This document shows, one piece after another, positions 1-7,632 of a DNA stretch of 36,132 nucleotides. The position numbers were made by a program, and so were the translations under genes. This stretch comes from Methylacidiphilales bacterium (GTDB lineage Bacteria; Verrucomicrobiota; Verrucomicrobiia; Methylacidiphilales; UBA1321): the NCBI GenBank assembly GCA_021272315.1, contig JAJSLI010000025.1:1-36132 (forward strand), in the 5' to 3' direction. The notes below the pieces were generated by a model. It made no database searches and had not been told where the DNA came from. It saw nothing but the letters and a program-made list of their open reading frames with translations. The first letter of the stretch is position 1, and each line of letters opens with the position of its first letter.

Positions 1-2
1 GC

Positions 3-104
3 ACCAACGGCAAACCCGCCAAAGTCGCCCTCACCGCCTGCGCCCGTAAACTCCTCATCCATCTCAACAGCCTCCTGAAAAATCCCCAACTTTCCCCTTG
101 CTAA
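3..104 (+). mobile_element. IS110-family transposase, C-terminal remnant at window edge
   Basis: The first 33 codons in frame 3, closed by TAA, read TNGKPAKVALTACARKLL followed by IHLNSLLKNP. This resembles the conserved C-terminal end of IS110/IS116/IS902 transposases (GKPxKVAL.A.MRKLL..LN). These enzymes carry an N-terminal DEDD RuvC-like domain and a C-terminal Ser-containing domain; only the tail is visible here. Whether the full element is intact upstream cannot be judged. The family call rests on recognition of the motif, not on an alignment. Confidence 0.7.
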
Positions 105-117
105 CCAAGACCGTTGC

Positions 118-139
118 TTCGACAAGCTCAGGATGACGG
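118..139. repeat. Short dispersed motif TTCGACAAGCTCAGGATGACGG
   Basis: Directly behind the transposase tail is a copy of the TTCGACAAGCTCAGG type motif. A sister form, TTCGACTGCGCTCAGGACAGG, occurs near 1819. Motifs of this kind are common as intergenic repeats in many bacterial genomes. The role here is unknown. Confidence 0.45.
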
Positions 140-145
140 AAGGGT

Positions 146-445
146 TTGCCGATCACGTTTGGAGCTTGGAAGAGATCATTGCTCTGCTATGATAAGTATG
201 TGAAACAGATCGCCGCCATTCTGGGCATCTTGTGGCGGGCCACTCTCCTATTTCCGCTTGCCGTCGCGTTTTATTGTCTCGTCATCGGGTGGCTTGCGCT
301 TCTTCCGGTCCTTTTACTTATTTACGCGTTCACCGAGACATCTTGGGCATGGGCTGGACTCGCCGCATGGATGCTTTCGCTTTATGTGTTCAGAAAACCG
401 GCGCGAAACTATTTCCAGCATCGTGATTCTGACGGTTATCTCTGA
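146..445 (+). CDS. Small hydrophobic membrane protein, unknown function
   Basis: A 99-codon frame beginning with TTG; an in-frame GTG at 200 is an alternative start. The protein has a basic N-terminus, a long hydrophobic stretch at about residues 31-62 that could hold one or two membrane passes, and a second at about 67-82. It ends in a charged tail (FRKPARNYFQHRDSDGYL). No family is recognised and no clear Shine-Dalgarno sequence precedes either start. It sits between a transposase tail and ychF on the same strand. The hydrophobic pattern favours a real small membrane protein, but a chance frame is possible. Confidence 0.4.
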   Translation: MPITFGAWKRSLLCYDKYVKQIAAILGILWRATLLFPLAVAFYCLVIGWLALLPVLLLIYAFTETSWAWAGLAAWMLSLYVFRKPARNYFQHRDSDGYL

Positions 446-537
446 TCTTTCATCCCGCAGGTAGATTCAAACTGCACCACTACCCAGACTTCCCCTTCCT
501 TGCCTTCCACCGCAGTCGCGGCTAGCGTAGACCCCTT

Positions 538-1641
538 ATGTTACGCGCCGGAATCGTCGGACTGCCCAACGTCGGGAAAAGCACCCTCTTCAACGCGGTC
601 ACCAAGACCCGCAAGGCCCAGGCGGCCAACTATCCGTTCTGCACCATCGAGCCGAACAACGGCATCGTCACGGTGCCCGACGAGCGCCTCGACAAGCTTG
701 CCGCCATTTCCAAGTCGCAGAAAATCGTCCCCGCCGTCTTCGAGTTCGTCGACATCGCCGGGCTGGTCAAGGGCGCCAGCACGGGCGAGGGACTCGGCAA
801 CCAGTTCCTGACCCACATCCGGGAAGTCGACGCGATCATCCAGGTCGTCCGCTGTTTCGAGAACGCCGACATCCATCACGTCACCGGCACGATCGAGCCC
901 GTCCGCGACATCGAGATCATCACCACGGAACTCGTCCTCGCCGATCTCGCCGCCGTGCAAAAGCGCAAGGACAAGAACCAGAAGGCGGCCCGCGGCGGCG
1001 ACAAGCAGGCCAAGGCCGAGCTCGACCTGATTGTGAAGCTCGAACCTCATCTCGACACGGGCAAGCCCGCGATCCTGCTCGACGTCACGCCCGAGGAGAA
1101 AGCAGTGCTCAAGGGCTTCTTCCTCCTCACCGGCAAGCCGACCCTTTTCGCCTGCAACGTGGCCGAGAACGAGCTGGCCGACCCGGACGCCAATGCCCAT
1201 GTCCGGGCGGTGCGCGACTACGTGAAAACCCACCTCAGCACCGAGGCGGTCGTCATTTCCGCGCAAATCGAATCGGACCTCGTCGACCTGAACGAGAACG
1301 AACAGCGCGAGTACCTCGAAACCCTCGGCGTCAAGGAATCGGGCGTCGGCGCCCTCATCCGCGCCGCGTATCATCTCCTCGGCCTGCGCACCTACCTCAC
1401 CACCGGTGAAAAAGAAACGCGCGCCTGGACCATCCACGCCGGCGACAAGGCCCCCGCCGCCGCCGGCGTGATCCATTCCGATTTCGAGCGCGGTTTCATC
1501 GCCGCCGAATGCACCGCCTACGAAGACCTCATCAAGCTGGGCTCCTTCGCCAAGGCGCGCGAAGCCGGGCGCCTGCGCATCGAGGGCAAGGAGTATGTCG
1601 TCCAGGACGGCGACGTCCTCGAGTTCCGATTCAACGTTTAA
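538..1641 (+). CDS. ychF: YchF/OLA1-type ATPase
   Basis: A 367-residue member of the Obg-related YchF family, full length for the family. It shows a P-loop GLPNVGKST near residue 8, the switch region DIAGLVKGAS near 75, and NVAE in place of the usual NKxD, the change known to shift YchF from GTP to ATP. The C-terminal TGS domain runs from about residue 285 (TIHAGDKAP) to the end (VVQDGDVLEF). Family members bind the ribosome and have been linked to translation fidelity and stress responses. The ATG at 538 gives the canonical N-terminus (MLRAGIVGLPNVGKST). The stop codon overlaps a palindromic repeat. The next gene is convergent. Confidence 0.97.
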   Translation: MLRAGIVGLPNVGKSTLFNAVTKTRKAQAANYPFCTIEPNNGIVTVPDERLDKLAAISKSQKIVPAVFEFVDIAGLVKGASTGEGLGNQFLTHIREVDAIIQVVRCFENADIHHVTGTIEPVRDIEIITTELVLADLAAVQKRKDKNQKAARGGDKQAKAELDLIVKLEPHLDTGKPAILLDVTPEEKAVLKGFFLLTGKPTLFACNVAENELADPDANAHVRAVRDYVKTHLSTEAVVISAQIESDLVDLNENEQREYLETLGVKESGVGALIRAAYHLLGLRTYLTTGEKETRAWTIHAGDKAPAAAGVIHSDFERGFIAAECTAYEDLIKLGSFAKAREAGRLRIEGKEYVVQDGDVLEFRFNV

Positions 1642-1667
1642 TGTAGCTGCGGTCAGCGCTACATTAA
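1638..1667. repeat. Palindromic repeat overlapping the ychF stop codon
   Basis: Perfect 10-base arms TTAATGTAGC and GCTACATTAA flank the 10-base loop TGCGGTCAGC. The ychF TAA (1639-1641) lies inside the left arm. Related copies occur at 7597, 9762 and 20980. It may work as a factor-dependent or bidirectional terminator between the convergent ychF and sensor-kinase genes; no U-tract follows. Confidence 0.8.
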
Positions 1668-1735
1668 TTAAACAGCCACCGCTTCCCTTATCATCGTCCC
1701 CTTGAAATTCGGCGTTTCGCCAGCGATCCCGAAGG

Positions 1736-1805
1736 TTTCGCACGGAGGACGGAAGAGGACCGAAAAGGTTTTTCCTCCGTGGCCTTTTCAGCCCTCCGTG
1801 CGAAA
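1736..1805. repeat. Long hairpin repeat TTTCGCACGGAGG, copy 1
   Basis: Thirteen-base perfect arms, TTTCGCACGGAGG at 1736-1748 and CCTCCGTGCGAAA at 1793-1805, enclose an inner stem of GAAAAGG and CCTTTTC. A second copy lies at 7633-7711. The element sits between two convergent genes. It could be a non-autonomous element or a transcriptional barrier. Confidence 0.75.
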
Positions 1806-1811
1806 TCAGCG

Positions 1812-1855
1812 ACGGTTCCTTCGACTGCGCTCAGGACAGGCTCCGATCACCGCTA
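1812..1855. repeat. Repeat TTCGACTGCGCTCAGGACAGG abutting the sensor-kinase stop
   Basis: The intergenic motif read on the minus strand starts at the kinase TAG stop (1853-1855) as TAGCGGTGATCGGAGCC and continues into CCTGAGCGCAGTCGAAGG. The TAGCGG opening resembles the end of the palindromic repeats elsewhere in this window. The TTCGAC part is a variant of the motif at 118. Confidence 0.5.
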
Positions 1856-2992
1856 TATTGAAGGCGCGGAGGGCTGGGGAATGGCGACAAGAAAGGAAGA
1901 GCCTTTGTCACGCGAGGTTTCATAGGTGATTTTGCCGCCGTGGGCCGTGGCGACGTTCTTGACGATGGCCATGCCGAGGCCGGTGCCGTGCTTCTTCCCG
2001 TGGGTGACAAAGGGCTCGAAGAGGCGGTCCTTGATCTCATCGGGGATGCCGGGACCGTTGTCGGAAACCTTGAGGTAAAAAACAGGGCCCTCGACCCAGG
2101 CATTGATCTCGACCCAGGCGCCGGGCGTGTTGCCGAGGGCCTCGACCGCGTTGGTGACGAGGTTCTGCAGGAGGCGCATGAGCCTCATCGAGTCGACGAC
2201 GACTTCGGCGGGGATGGCCTTGAGCTTGAACTCGACGCCCGACGTGCGGAAATACTCCTCGTTGAGGGTCTGGAACTGCCGGAGAAAAGCCGTCGTGTCG
2301 GTGGGGACGAGATTGAGTTTGGTTTCGCCCCGGGAAAATTCGAGCAACTCGGCGGCCATGCCGACAAGACGGTCGCACTGGAGCCGGATGCCGTTGCAAC
2401 AGTGGACGGTGTCCGCATCGGTGTGGTTCATGTTCACCAGGTCGGCGGAGAGCCGGATGCCGGCGATGGGGTTGCGGATATCGTGCATGAGCGCGTTGGC
2501 CATTTCGCCGACGAGCGAGAGCTTTTCCTTGTGGACGACTTCGTGGACGAAGAGGTCGTTGGTGCGGCGCAGGTGATTGAGCACGTTCTGGAAGAGGCGC
2601 AGGGTGATCGCGACGGGTTCGCGGTCGAGCACCTCGAGCAGCGGCGCGCTCGGGATCTTGCCGATGAGGACGCGTCCTTTGGCGCGGGCGTCGGTGCTGC
2701 GCCCGTGACCGTCGAAGACGGCGACTTCGCCGAGAAAATCGCCGGGCTTGAAGACGCCGAGGATTTCCTCGCGGTTGCCGGCGGCCTTGACGATTTCGAC
2801 CTCGCCCTCGAGGACGAGGCAGACTCCGTCGGCGGGGTCGCCTTCGCGAAAGAGATAGTTGCCGTCCGGGTAATCTTCACGGGCCATCCCGGCGAGCAGG
2901 CGTTCCCGCCCCGCGGCAGAAAACCCCTCGAGAAACCGGTTGGAACCTGCATTCATCTGCCGCAATATGCCCCGCGCCTCTTTCAAGCGCAA
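1853..2992 (-). CDS. Cyclic-nucleotide-binding-domain sensor histidine kinase
   Basis: A 379-residue soluble protein. Residues 20-125 form a Crp/cNMP-binding-like domain ([22 protein letters not shown]). A histidine-kinase core follows: the H-box has His170 (MHDIRNPI), the N-box runs about 274-286 ([10 protein letters not shown]), the G1 box is DNGPGIP at 311-317 and the G2 box GTGLGMAI at 336-343. No membrane segment is present, so the input is likely a cytoplasmic ligand or the redox or nucleotide state. Autophosphorylation on His170 followed by transfer to an unlinked response regulator is expected; none is encoded nearby. An in-frame ATG at residue 13 (2956) is an alternative start that keeps both domains. 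The gene is convergent with ychF and divergent from the cyclophilin gene. Confidence 0.9.
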   Translation of the reverse strand: MRLKEARGILRQMNAGSNRFLEGFSAAGRERLLAGMAREDYPDGNYLFREGDPADGVCLVLEGEVEIVKAAGNREEILGVFKPGDFLGEVAVFDGHGRSTDARAKGRVLIGKIPSAPLLEVLDREPVAITLRLFQNVLNHLRRTNDLFVHEVVHKEKLSLVGEMANALMHDIRNPIAGIRLSADLVNMNHTDADTVHCCNGIRLQCDRLVGMAAELLEFSRGETKLNLVPTDTTAFLRQFQTLNEEYFRTSGVEFKLKAIPAEVVVDSMRLMRLLQNLVTNAVEALGNTPGAWVEINAWVEGPVFYLKVSDNGPGIPDEIKDRLFEPFVTHGKKHGTGLGMAIVKNVATAHGGKITYETSRDKGSSFLVAIPQPSAPSI

Positions 2993-3080
2993 TGAAATGA
3001 GGCCGACAAAGTATTGCCGGGGAGGCGCAACCGCGCTAACAATTGCGATTCTACCGTCTTTTCAACAACCAAGGATATTT

Positions 3081-3500
3081 ATGTCAAAAGCCATCATGGA
3101 AACCAGCAAGGGCACCATCAACCTCGAGCTTTTCGAGCAAGACGCCCCGAACACCGTCGCCAATTTCACCAAGCTCGCCAAGAGCGGCTTCTATGACAAC
3201 AAGACCTTCCATCGCGTCATTCCGAATTTCATGATCCAGGGCGGCTGCCCCAAGGGCGACGGCACGGGCGGCCCGGGCTGGAAGATCAAATGCGAGATCA
3301 ACAAGCAGAAGCATACGCCGGGCACGCTCTCGATGGCCCACGCGGGCAAGGACACCGGCGGCAGCCAGTTTTTTATCACCCACACGGACACGCCCTGGCT
3401 CGACGGCGTCCATACCGTCTTTGGCCGCACGGCCGACATGGCGGTGGTCAATGCGGTCAAGCAGGGCGACAAGATCGTTTCGGTGAAGATCGTCGATTAG
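3081..3500 (+). CDS. Cyclophilin-type peptidyl-prolyl cis-trans isomerase
   Basis: A 139-residue single-domain cyclophilin without signal peptide, so cytoplasmic. Hallmarks are [13 protein letters not shown] (catalytic Arg, with Phe and Gln of the active site), GGSQFFIT and the ending loop [11 protein letters not shown]. It catalyses cis-trans isomerisation of Xaa-Pro bonds and aids protein folding. The frame extends upstream to 2940, but the ATG at 3081 is chosen because an AAGGA ribosome-binding site sits five bases before it and the family's N-terminus begins there. It heads a forward run with ruvX, truA and trmL, 34 bases before ruvX. Confidence 0.95.
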   Translation: MSKAIMETSKGTINLELFEQDAPNTVANFTKLAKSGFYDNKTFHRVIPNFMIQGGCPKGDGTGGPGWKIKCEINKQKHTPGTLSMAHAGKDTGGSQFFITHTDTPWLDGVHTVFGRTADMAVVNAVKQGDKIVSVKIVD

Positions 3501-3534
3501 GTCTTATAAGTCCCGGAGGACTTGTAAGAGAGTC

Positions 3535-3969
3535 ATGCGCACCCTGGCGATTGATTACGGCTCGAAACGGATCGGTCTGGCGCTGAGCGACCCAACCGGC
3601 ACGCTGGCCCGTCCCCTGCCCTTTCTGCCAGCCAAGGGGGACGCGAAGCTCGCGCGGGAGGTCGCCGCGCTGGCGCAAAAGGAACAGGCCGGGCTGATTT
3701 TGCTCGGCCTGCCGCGTCACATGAACGGTTCGCTGGGGGAGGCCGCCGCCGCCGTGCAGGCTTTCGCGGCGATCCTCGAAAAAACGACCACGGTCCCGGT
3801 CAAATTGGTCGACGAGCGGCTCTCCACCGTGCAGGCCAGCCGTCAGTTGCGCGAATCGGGCCGGGACGCGCGCGCCCAGCGCGGCCTGATCGACAGCGAG
3901 GCCGCCGCCGTCCTGCTCCAAGGGTACCTCGACACGCAGGGCGGCCCGCCCATGCCAATTGATACATGA
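3535..3969 (+). CDS. ruvX: YqgF/RuvX family putative Holliday junction resolvase / pre-16S rRNA nuclease
   Basis: A 144-residue RNase H-fold protein of the usual family length. The N-terminus has the catalytic Asp in AIDYGSKRIGLALSDP. The second acidic motif is DERLSTV and the third is GLIDSEAAAVLLQ, giving the three expected metal-binding acidic positions. Family members process the 5' end of 16S rRNA and were first proposed as Holliday junction resolvases. Its TGA overlaps the truA ATG in an ATGA junction, so the two are translationally coupled. Confidence 0.93.
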   Translation: MRTLAIDYGSKRIGLALSDPTGTLARPLPFLPAKGDAKLAREVAALAQKEQAGLILLGLPRHMNGSLGEAAAAVQAFAAILEKTTTVPVKLVDERLSTVQASRQLRESGRDARAQRGLIDSEAAAVLLQGYLDTQGGPPMPIDT

Positions 3970-4769
3970 ACCGGCTCGAACGGCGCAAGCGCCGCCCCCA
4001 CCGCTTCGATCCGGCGTTGCAGGGCCACAAATTGATCATCGCGTACCTCGGCACCGGATTCTCGGGCTGGCAATGCCAGCCGGGCAAACGGACGGTGCAG
4101 GAATCGCTCGAAACCGCGCTGGAAAAAATCTGGGGGCAAAAAATCAGCCTCCAAGGCTCGGGCCGCACCGACGCCGGCGTCCACGCGCTCGGACAAGCCG
4201 CCTCCTTCAACGCGCCGCGGCTCCACGCCGGCGCGGTGCTGCTGCGGGCGCTCAACGCCAACCTGCCGCGCGACGTGCGCGTCGTCCGATGCCGGCTGGT
4301 CCCTCCCTCCTTCCACGCCCGCTTCGACGCCATCGGCAAGACCTACCGTTACCTCGTCCTGAACCACCCGGTGCAGGACCCGTTCACGCTCGACACCCAC
4401 TGGCATGTGCCGCGCCCGCTCGACCTCACCGCCATGCGCCGCGCCGCCCGCCGGTTGTTGGGTAAACACGATTTTGCCTCGTTCACCAGCAACCCCGGCT
4501 ACGAGCGGGAGACGACCGTGCGGACGATGTCCCGCGCCGCGATCACCCGTCACGGCGCGACCCTTGCGTTCCATTTCACCGCCGACGGCTTTCTCTACCG
4601 CATGGTCCGCAATCTCGTCGGAGCGCTGGTCAAAGTCGGCCAGGGCAAGATCACGCCGGACGATTTTGGACGGATTCTCCGGGCGCGGTCCCGGTCGGAA
4701 GCGCCCGCGACCGCCCCGGCCTGCGGACTCTGCCTCATCCGCGTGAAATACCCGCCCAAGGCGGTTTGA
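3966..4769 (+). CDS. truA: tRNA pseudouridine synthase A
   Basis: A 267-residue TruA enzyme that isomerises uridines 38-40 in the tRNA anticodon stem. The catalytic Asp is residue 69 in GSGRTDAGVHALGQ. Other family marks are YLGTGFSGWQCQPG near residue 27 and the C-terminal FLYRMVRNLVGALVKVGQGK. A basic extension (MNRLERRKRRPHRF) precedes the core. The start overlaps the ruvX stop, and trmL follows ten bases later; the run groups tRNA and rRNA maturation functions. Confidence 0.96.
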   Translation: MNRLERRKRRPHRFDPALQGHKLIIAYLGTGFSGWQCQPGKRTVQESLETALEKIWGQKISLQGSGRTDAGVHALGQAASFNAPRLHAGAVLLRALNANLPRDVRVVRCRLVPPSFHARFDAIGKTYRYLVLNHPVQDPFTLDTHWHVPRPLDLTAMRRAARRLLGKHDFASFTSNPGYERETTVRTMSRAAITRHGATLAFHFTADGFLYRMVRNLVGALVKVGQGKITPDDFGRILRARSRSEAPATAPACGLCLIRVKYPPKAV

Positions 4770-4779
4770 AAAAACGCTC

Positions 4780-5250
4780 ATGACCCCGCGGCACAACCTT
4801 CAGATCGTTCTGGTCGAGCCCGAGATTCCGCCCAACACCGGCGCGATCGCCCGGCTGTGCGCCGCGACCCAAACCGTGCTTCACCTAGTCGAGCCGCTCG
4901 GGTTCAAGCTCGACGACCGGACCCTGAAGCGGGCGGGCATGGATTACTGGCGGCATGTCACGTGGAAAAGTTGGCCAAGCTGGGCCGCCTTGCGTGCGGG
5001 CCACCCGGACGCGGTCTTCCACTTCCTGACCACAAAGACAACGCGGCCTTACACCGAGGCGCGTTTCAGGCCGGATGATTTTCTGGTCTTCGGGCGGGAA
5101 ACGCGAGGCCTGCCCGAATCGCTTTTGCGGGAAAATGCGCAGGCCTGCCTCACCATCCCGATGGCCAATCCCGACGTGCGCAGCCTGAACCTGGCCACGG
5201 CGGCGGCGATTGTGCTCTTCGAAGCGTTGCGGCAGGTGCGGGCCATTTGA
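4780..5250 (+). CDS. trmL: tRNA (cytidine(34)-2'-O)-methyltransferase, SPOUT family
   Basis: A 156-residue minimal SPOUT methyltransferase of TrmL length. The N-terminal motif is LVEPEIPPNTGAIARLC, motif 2 is LVFGRETRGLP and motif 3 is IPMANPDVRSLNLATAAAI, which together form the trefoil-knot S-adenosylmethionine site. TrmL methylates the wobble-position ribose of certain leucine tRNAs. There is no N- or C-terminal extension, separating it from TrmH or RlmB. It is the last gene of the cyclophilin-ruvX-truA-trmL run and converges on a lipoprotein gene. Confidence 0.92.
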   Translation: MTPRHNLQIVLVEPEIPPNTGAIARLCAATQTVLHLVEPLGFKLDDRTLKRAGMDYWRHVTWKSWPSWAALRAGHPDAVFHFLTTKTTRPYTEARFRPDDFLVFGRETRGLPESLLRENAQACLTIPMANPDVRSLNLATAAAIVLFEALRQVRAI

Positions 5251-5277
5251 ACCCGGTGCTTGCCACGGGGAATTTTC

Positions 5278-5295
5278 GGACAGCCTCTACTGTCC
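5278..5295. terminator. Candidate hairpin at the trmL/lipoprotein convergence
   Basis: GGACAG and CTGTCC form a 6-bp stem around the loop CCTCTA, which contains the lipoprotein's TAG stop on the minus strand. There is only a short T or A run on either side, so termination activity is uncertain. Confidence 0.3.
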
Positions 5296-5490
5296 CTGCA
5301 TGGCGCCGAGCTGGCCGTTGGACTCCCATGACTCGGGTTTGTTCCATGGAACGGAAGAAACCGGCTGGCCGCTGGCATCGACATTGCCCCCGGAGGGCGA
5401 CGTATCGTTACTACTGGCACAGCCCGTTTGAAACAGAACAACCGGCAGGACGAGAAGAATCAAACGCAGACGCGATATGAAACGAATCAT
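5287..5490 (-). CDS. Small lipoprotein, unknown function
   Basis: From the ATG at 5490 the protein has 67 residues, with a basic start, hydrophobic core and lipobox LFQTGC (Cys24) typical of signal peptidase II substrates. The mature part of about 44 residues is polar and Ser/Pro-rich (DTSPSGGNVDASGQP) and looks unstructured. The ATG at 5490 is chosen because it begins four bases after the upstream stop; the frame extends to 5538 but would overlap that gene. It is likely co-transcribed with the coiled-coil protein. Confidence 0.6.
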   Translation of the reverse strand: MIRFISRLRLILLVLPVVLFQTGCASSNDTSPSGGNVDASGQPVSSVPWNKPESWESNGQLGAMQGQ

Positions 5491-5494
5491 GCGC

Positions 5495-6253
5495 TTAGTT
5501 AAGCACATCATCGCCCGCTTGAATATCAGCTTTTGCATCGGGCAGGATATCAGCCACGCACGAATTGCTCTCCGCTGAAGTCACTTTGACCTTGCCCAGG
5601 AAATCGCGCCCACGGTAGATAATCAATTCGCCATTGGGCACCACGCCGTTGGCGAGCCCGACATTGAGCACGACAAAATTCCAGGCCCGGTTGACAAAGG
5701 TGACCTTGCCGCTAATGCCTGGGGGCAATGTCCCGGTCTTCGAGTTATTGATGTCCTTTTTGAGTTCGGCAATCTGGGACTGCGTCGCCTGAAGCTGGTC
5801 CTGCATGATCTTTACTTCGCTCTGATTGTTGGCGAGGTCATCCTGTGCTTTCTTGACCGCGGTCTTGAGGTCATCGGGAGACTGGCCTCCAAGAGACGTG
5901 TTCAAGGCCGTTAGTTGGTCCTGCGCCGTTTTCGTAGCGGCCTGGGCCGTGGTGAGGGCCGTTTGGGTATCGGTAAGCGTCTTTTCGTCCGTGGCCAGTT
6001 TCGTGTTCAGGTCGTCGAGCTTGGTTTTCGCATCGGCCAACGAAGTGTTGGCTGCCGCTTCAGCCTGCTCCGCCACAGTCTGCGCTTTTTTTGCCACGAC
6101 CAAATCTGCCTTGGCTGTATCGCGAGCCTGGGTGGCATCCGTAAGCGTTTTTTTGTCTGTGCCAAATTTTTGATACGACATAAATGCGGCACCGATATCC
6201 GCAAGTGCGCCCACAACGGCTAGGTAAAGAAGGATTTTTCCAAGTTTCGACAT
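5495..6253 (-). CDS. Membrane-anchored coiled-coil protein
   Basis: A 252-residue protein. Residues 7-25 form an N-terminal membrane anchor (LGKILLYLAVVGALADIGA). About residues 33-175 are Ala/Lys/Asp/Gln/Thr-rich heptad sequence with strong coiled-coil character. The C-terminal 70 residues look like a small beta domain (GKVTFVNRAWNFVVLNVG, GELIIYRGRDFLGKVKV). Orientation is likely inside-to-periplasm, with the rod and beta domain outside. The architecture resembles envelope spacers, but no named family is recognised. A lipoprotein gene follows four bases later, so the pair may act together at the cell envelope. Confidence 0.75.
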   Translation of the reverse strand: MSKLGKILLYLAVVGALADIGAAFMSYQKFGTDKKTLTDATQARDTAKADLVVAKKAQTVAEQAEAAANTSLADAKTKLDDLNTKLATDEKTLTDTQTALTTAQAATKTAQDQLTALNTSLGGQSPDDLKTAVKKAQDDLANNQSEVKIMQDQLQATQSQIAELKKDINNSKTGTLPPGISGKVTFVNRAWNFVVLNVGLANGVVPNGELIIYRGRDFLGKVKVTSAESNSCVADILPDAKADIQAGDDVLN

Positions 6254-6365
6254 GTGATAAGTTCGCTAGGTCGTTGACTAAAAACGGTTCATAGAAGTCG
6301 CATAAATGGAACACTTCGTCAATCCCTTCTTACACCCCAATAATGGAAATGACATTTTTTAGCAT

Positions 6366-6380
6366 AAATGGCAACCATTT
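6366..6380. other. Short palindrome behind the NYN gene
   Basis: AAATGG and CCATTT pair around CAA just downstream of the NYN-domain stop on the minus strand. It lies in the 148-base gap before the coiled-coil gene, which otherwise shows only AT-rich sequence that could hold that gene's promoter. No U-tract follows. Confidence 0.25.
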
Positions 6381-6401
6381 CCGTAAACAATATCGCACAA
6401 A

Positions 6402-6860
6402 TTACCTCTTCCAGCGAGCGGAACGATGGACGCGCTCCAATTCGGCGCTGAAAGAAGCCCCCTCGCGTTCGAGAGTTTCCCGCAGCCATGCTGGGGAGGC
6501 CGTGACAGCTCCAAGTGACTCCACGGTAAGCTTCTCGGCCTCGTCAGCGGTAATGACCAATATGTCCCGAGCCAAGCCTGAAGCCGCCACCAGCCGCTCG
6601 ATGATGCTATCGGCTGTCTGGTCCGCCGTCGCGTAGCTGATGACCATGTCGGTTTGCCGGGCGGGACGGGTTGAAACCGCCGAACCGAGTTTGCCATCGA
6701 GAACCAAGGTGACCCGCCATGGCGTCGCGTCGTGCAGACGCTGGAGTTGGTCGGCCAAGGACTTGCGGGCCGCGGCACGGTTGCGATCATGCAAGGCGCG
6801 CAGGTCGGGCCAGGAAAAAATCACGCTATGGCCGTCAACGACCAGATAATGCGCGCTCAT
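6402..6860 (-). CDS. NYN-domain (YacP-like) RNA-binding/ribonuclease-fold protein
   Basis: A 152-residue protein beginning MSAHYLVVDGHSVIFSWPDL. The VVDGHSVI start, the middle VTLVLDGKL and ADQTADSIIERLV, and the late ILVITADEAEK match the PIN-like NYN fold of the YacP/Rae1 family, with conserved Asp residues for metal binding. Relatives cleave mRNA on the ribosome in Bacillus or are of unknown role. The ATG at 6860 is preferred over an upstream in-frame start at 6971 because the domain begins immediately after it and AGGA lies about six bases upstream. Confidence 0.82.
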   Translation of the reverse strand: MSAHYLVVDGHSVIFSWPDLRALHDRNRAAARKSLADQLQRLHDATPWRVTLVLDGKLGSAVSTRPARQTDMVISYATADQTADSIIERLVAASGLARDILVITADEAEKLTVESLGAVTASPAWLRETLEREGASFSAELERVHRSARWKR

Positions 6861-6994
6861 AGCTGGTCCTGAAGGACGTGCATCGGCGGACAACAGGCGC
6901 AGCGCACGGAAGTGTTCTTTTTTGGGCGAAGCGTTACTACCGTCCGCCAGGACACGCCCCGTTCCGGGCACTTTGTCCTATTTGAAAACACACG

Positions 6995-7099
6995 TTAAGC
7001 CTTGGCCGTGGCCGCAGCCGTCTTGGCTTTGACCTTCTTTCTCTTGTGATATTCGTGACGACGGCGGCGTTTTTGGACTTTGTTCGACTGTTGACCCAT
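6995..7099 (-). CDS. Very small basic protein (34 residues), ribosomal-protein-like composition
   Basis: The frame reads MGQQSNKVQKRRRRHEYH followed by KRKKVKAKTAAATAKA and TAA. It is intensely basic with an Arg/Lys core and an Ala/Lys tail, like small ribosome-associated proteins (bL34, bTHX), but the sequence is not one of those that I can name. No good Shine-Dalgarno sequence is visible. The start lies 37-46 bases from the divergent phosphodiesterase start. Its composition is too coherent for a random 105-base stretch, so a real gene is likely. Confidence 0.6.
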   Translation of the reverse strand: MGQQSNKVQKRRRRHEYHKRKKVKAKTAAATAKA

Positions 7100-7145
7100 A
7101 ATAGACTTGTTGCGGGAAACCACCCATTAGTCAAGCTTGAGCGTC

Positions 7146-7601
7146 ATGCGTAACAAATCTGACCACCGCATCGGCGTCATCGCCGACACGCATAACCGCT
7201 GGATTCCGCGGGTCGCGGAGTTGTTCAGGGACGTCGATGAAATCTGGCATCTCGGCGATGTTTGCCAGGAACAGATTCTCGACGAGTTGCGAGCGATCAA
7301 TCCCCGGCTATCCGTCGTCCTGGGCAATAATGATTTCGGCCTCGACTCTCCCGTCAGTCTCGATCTCGAACGGGGAGGAGAACGTTTTCACCTCATTCAC
7401 ATTCTGCCCCGGCACATGCCGCACGGCACGCATTGGCTCCTCTTCGGCCACACCCACCGGCCCGCGAATGAAATCCATAACGGCATTCACCTTTTCAACC
7501 CCGGCTCGGCGGGCCTGGCCAACAAAGGCGCGCCGCTCAGCGTCGGTTTCCTTACCCGCGGGAAAGAGGGCAAGTTCCGCGCTGAAATCGTGCTGCTGTA
7601 G
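7146..7601 (+). CDS. YfcE/MJ0936-type metallophosphodiesterase
   Basis: About 151 residues from the ATG at 7146 (a TTG at 7137 is possible). It has the calcineurin-like metal-site motifs in order: IADTHN, HLGDV, GNND and the late GHTHRP, and ends in the family signature NPGSAGLANKG. These proteins hydrolyse phosphodiesters with two bound divalent metals; the natural substrate is usually unknown. The TAG stop lies inside a copy of the TGTAGCGGCGG repeat. The gene converges on lspA across 165 bases filled with repeats. Confidence 0.85.
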   Translation: MRNKSDHRIGVIADTHNRWIPRVAELFRDVDEIWHLGDVCQEQILDELRAINPRLSVVLGNNDFGLDSPVSLDLERGGERFHLIHILPRHMPHGTHWLLFGHTHRPANEIHNGIHLFNPGSAGLANKGAPLSVGFLTRGKEGKFRAEIVLL

Positions 7602-7616
7602 CGGCGGTCTATGGGC
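7597..7616. repeat. TGTAGCGGCGGTCTATG repeat, half copy at a stop codon
   Basis: The left arm only of the family also found at 9762 and 20980. It begins two bases before the phosphodiesterase TAG stop (7599-7601). No matching right arm follows. Confidence 0.7.
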
Positions 7617-7632
7617 TGCCAAAAAACAAAGA

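Noticed and set aside
541-1743. 400-codon frame on the minus strand over ychF
   Set aside because: It is antisense to a clear ychF gene; the composition (Gly/Asp/Leu/Val-rich, no motif) is typical of a shadow of GC-rich coding sequence.
1940-2995. 351-codon plus-strand frame over the sensor kinase
   Set aside because: Antisense to a protein with full kinase motifs; the translation shows only acidic low-complexity sequence.
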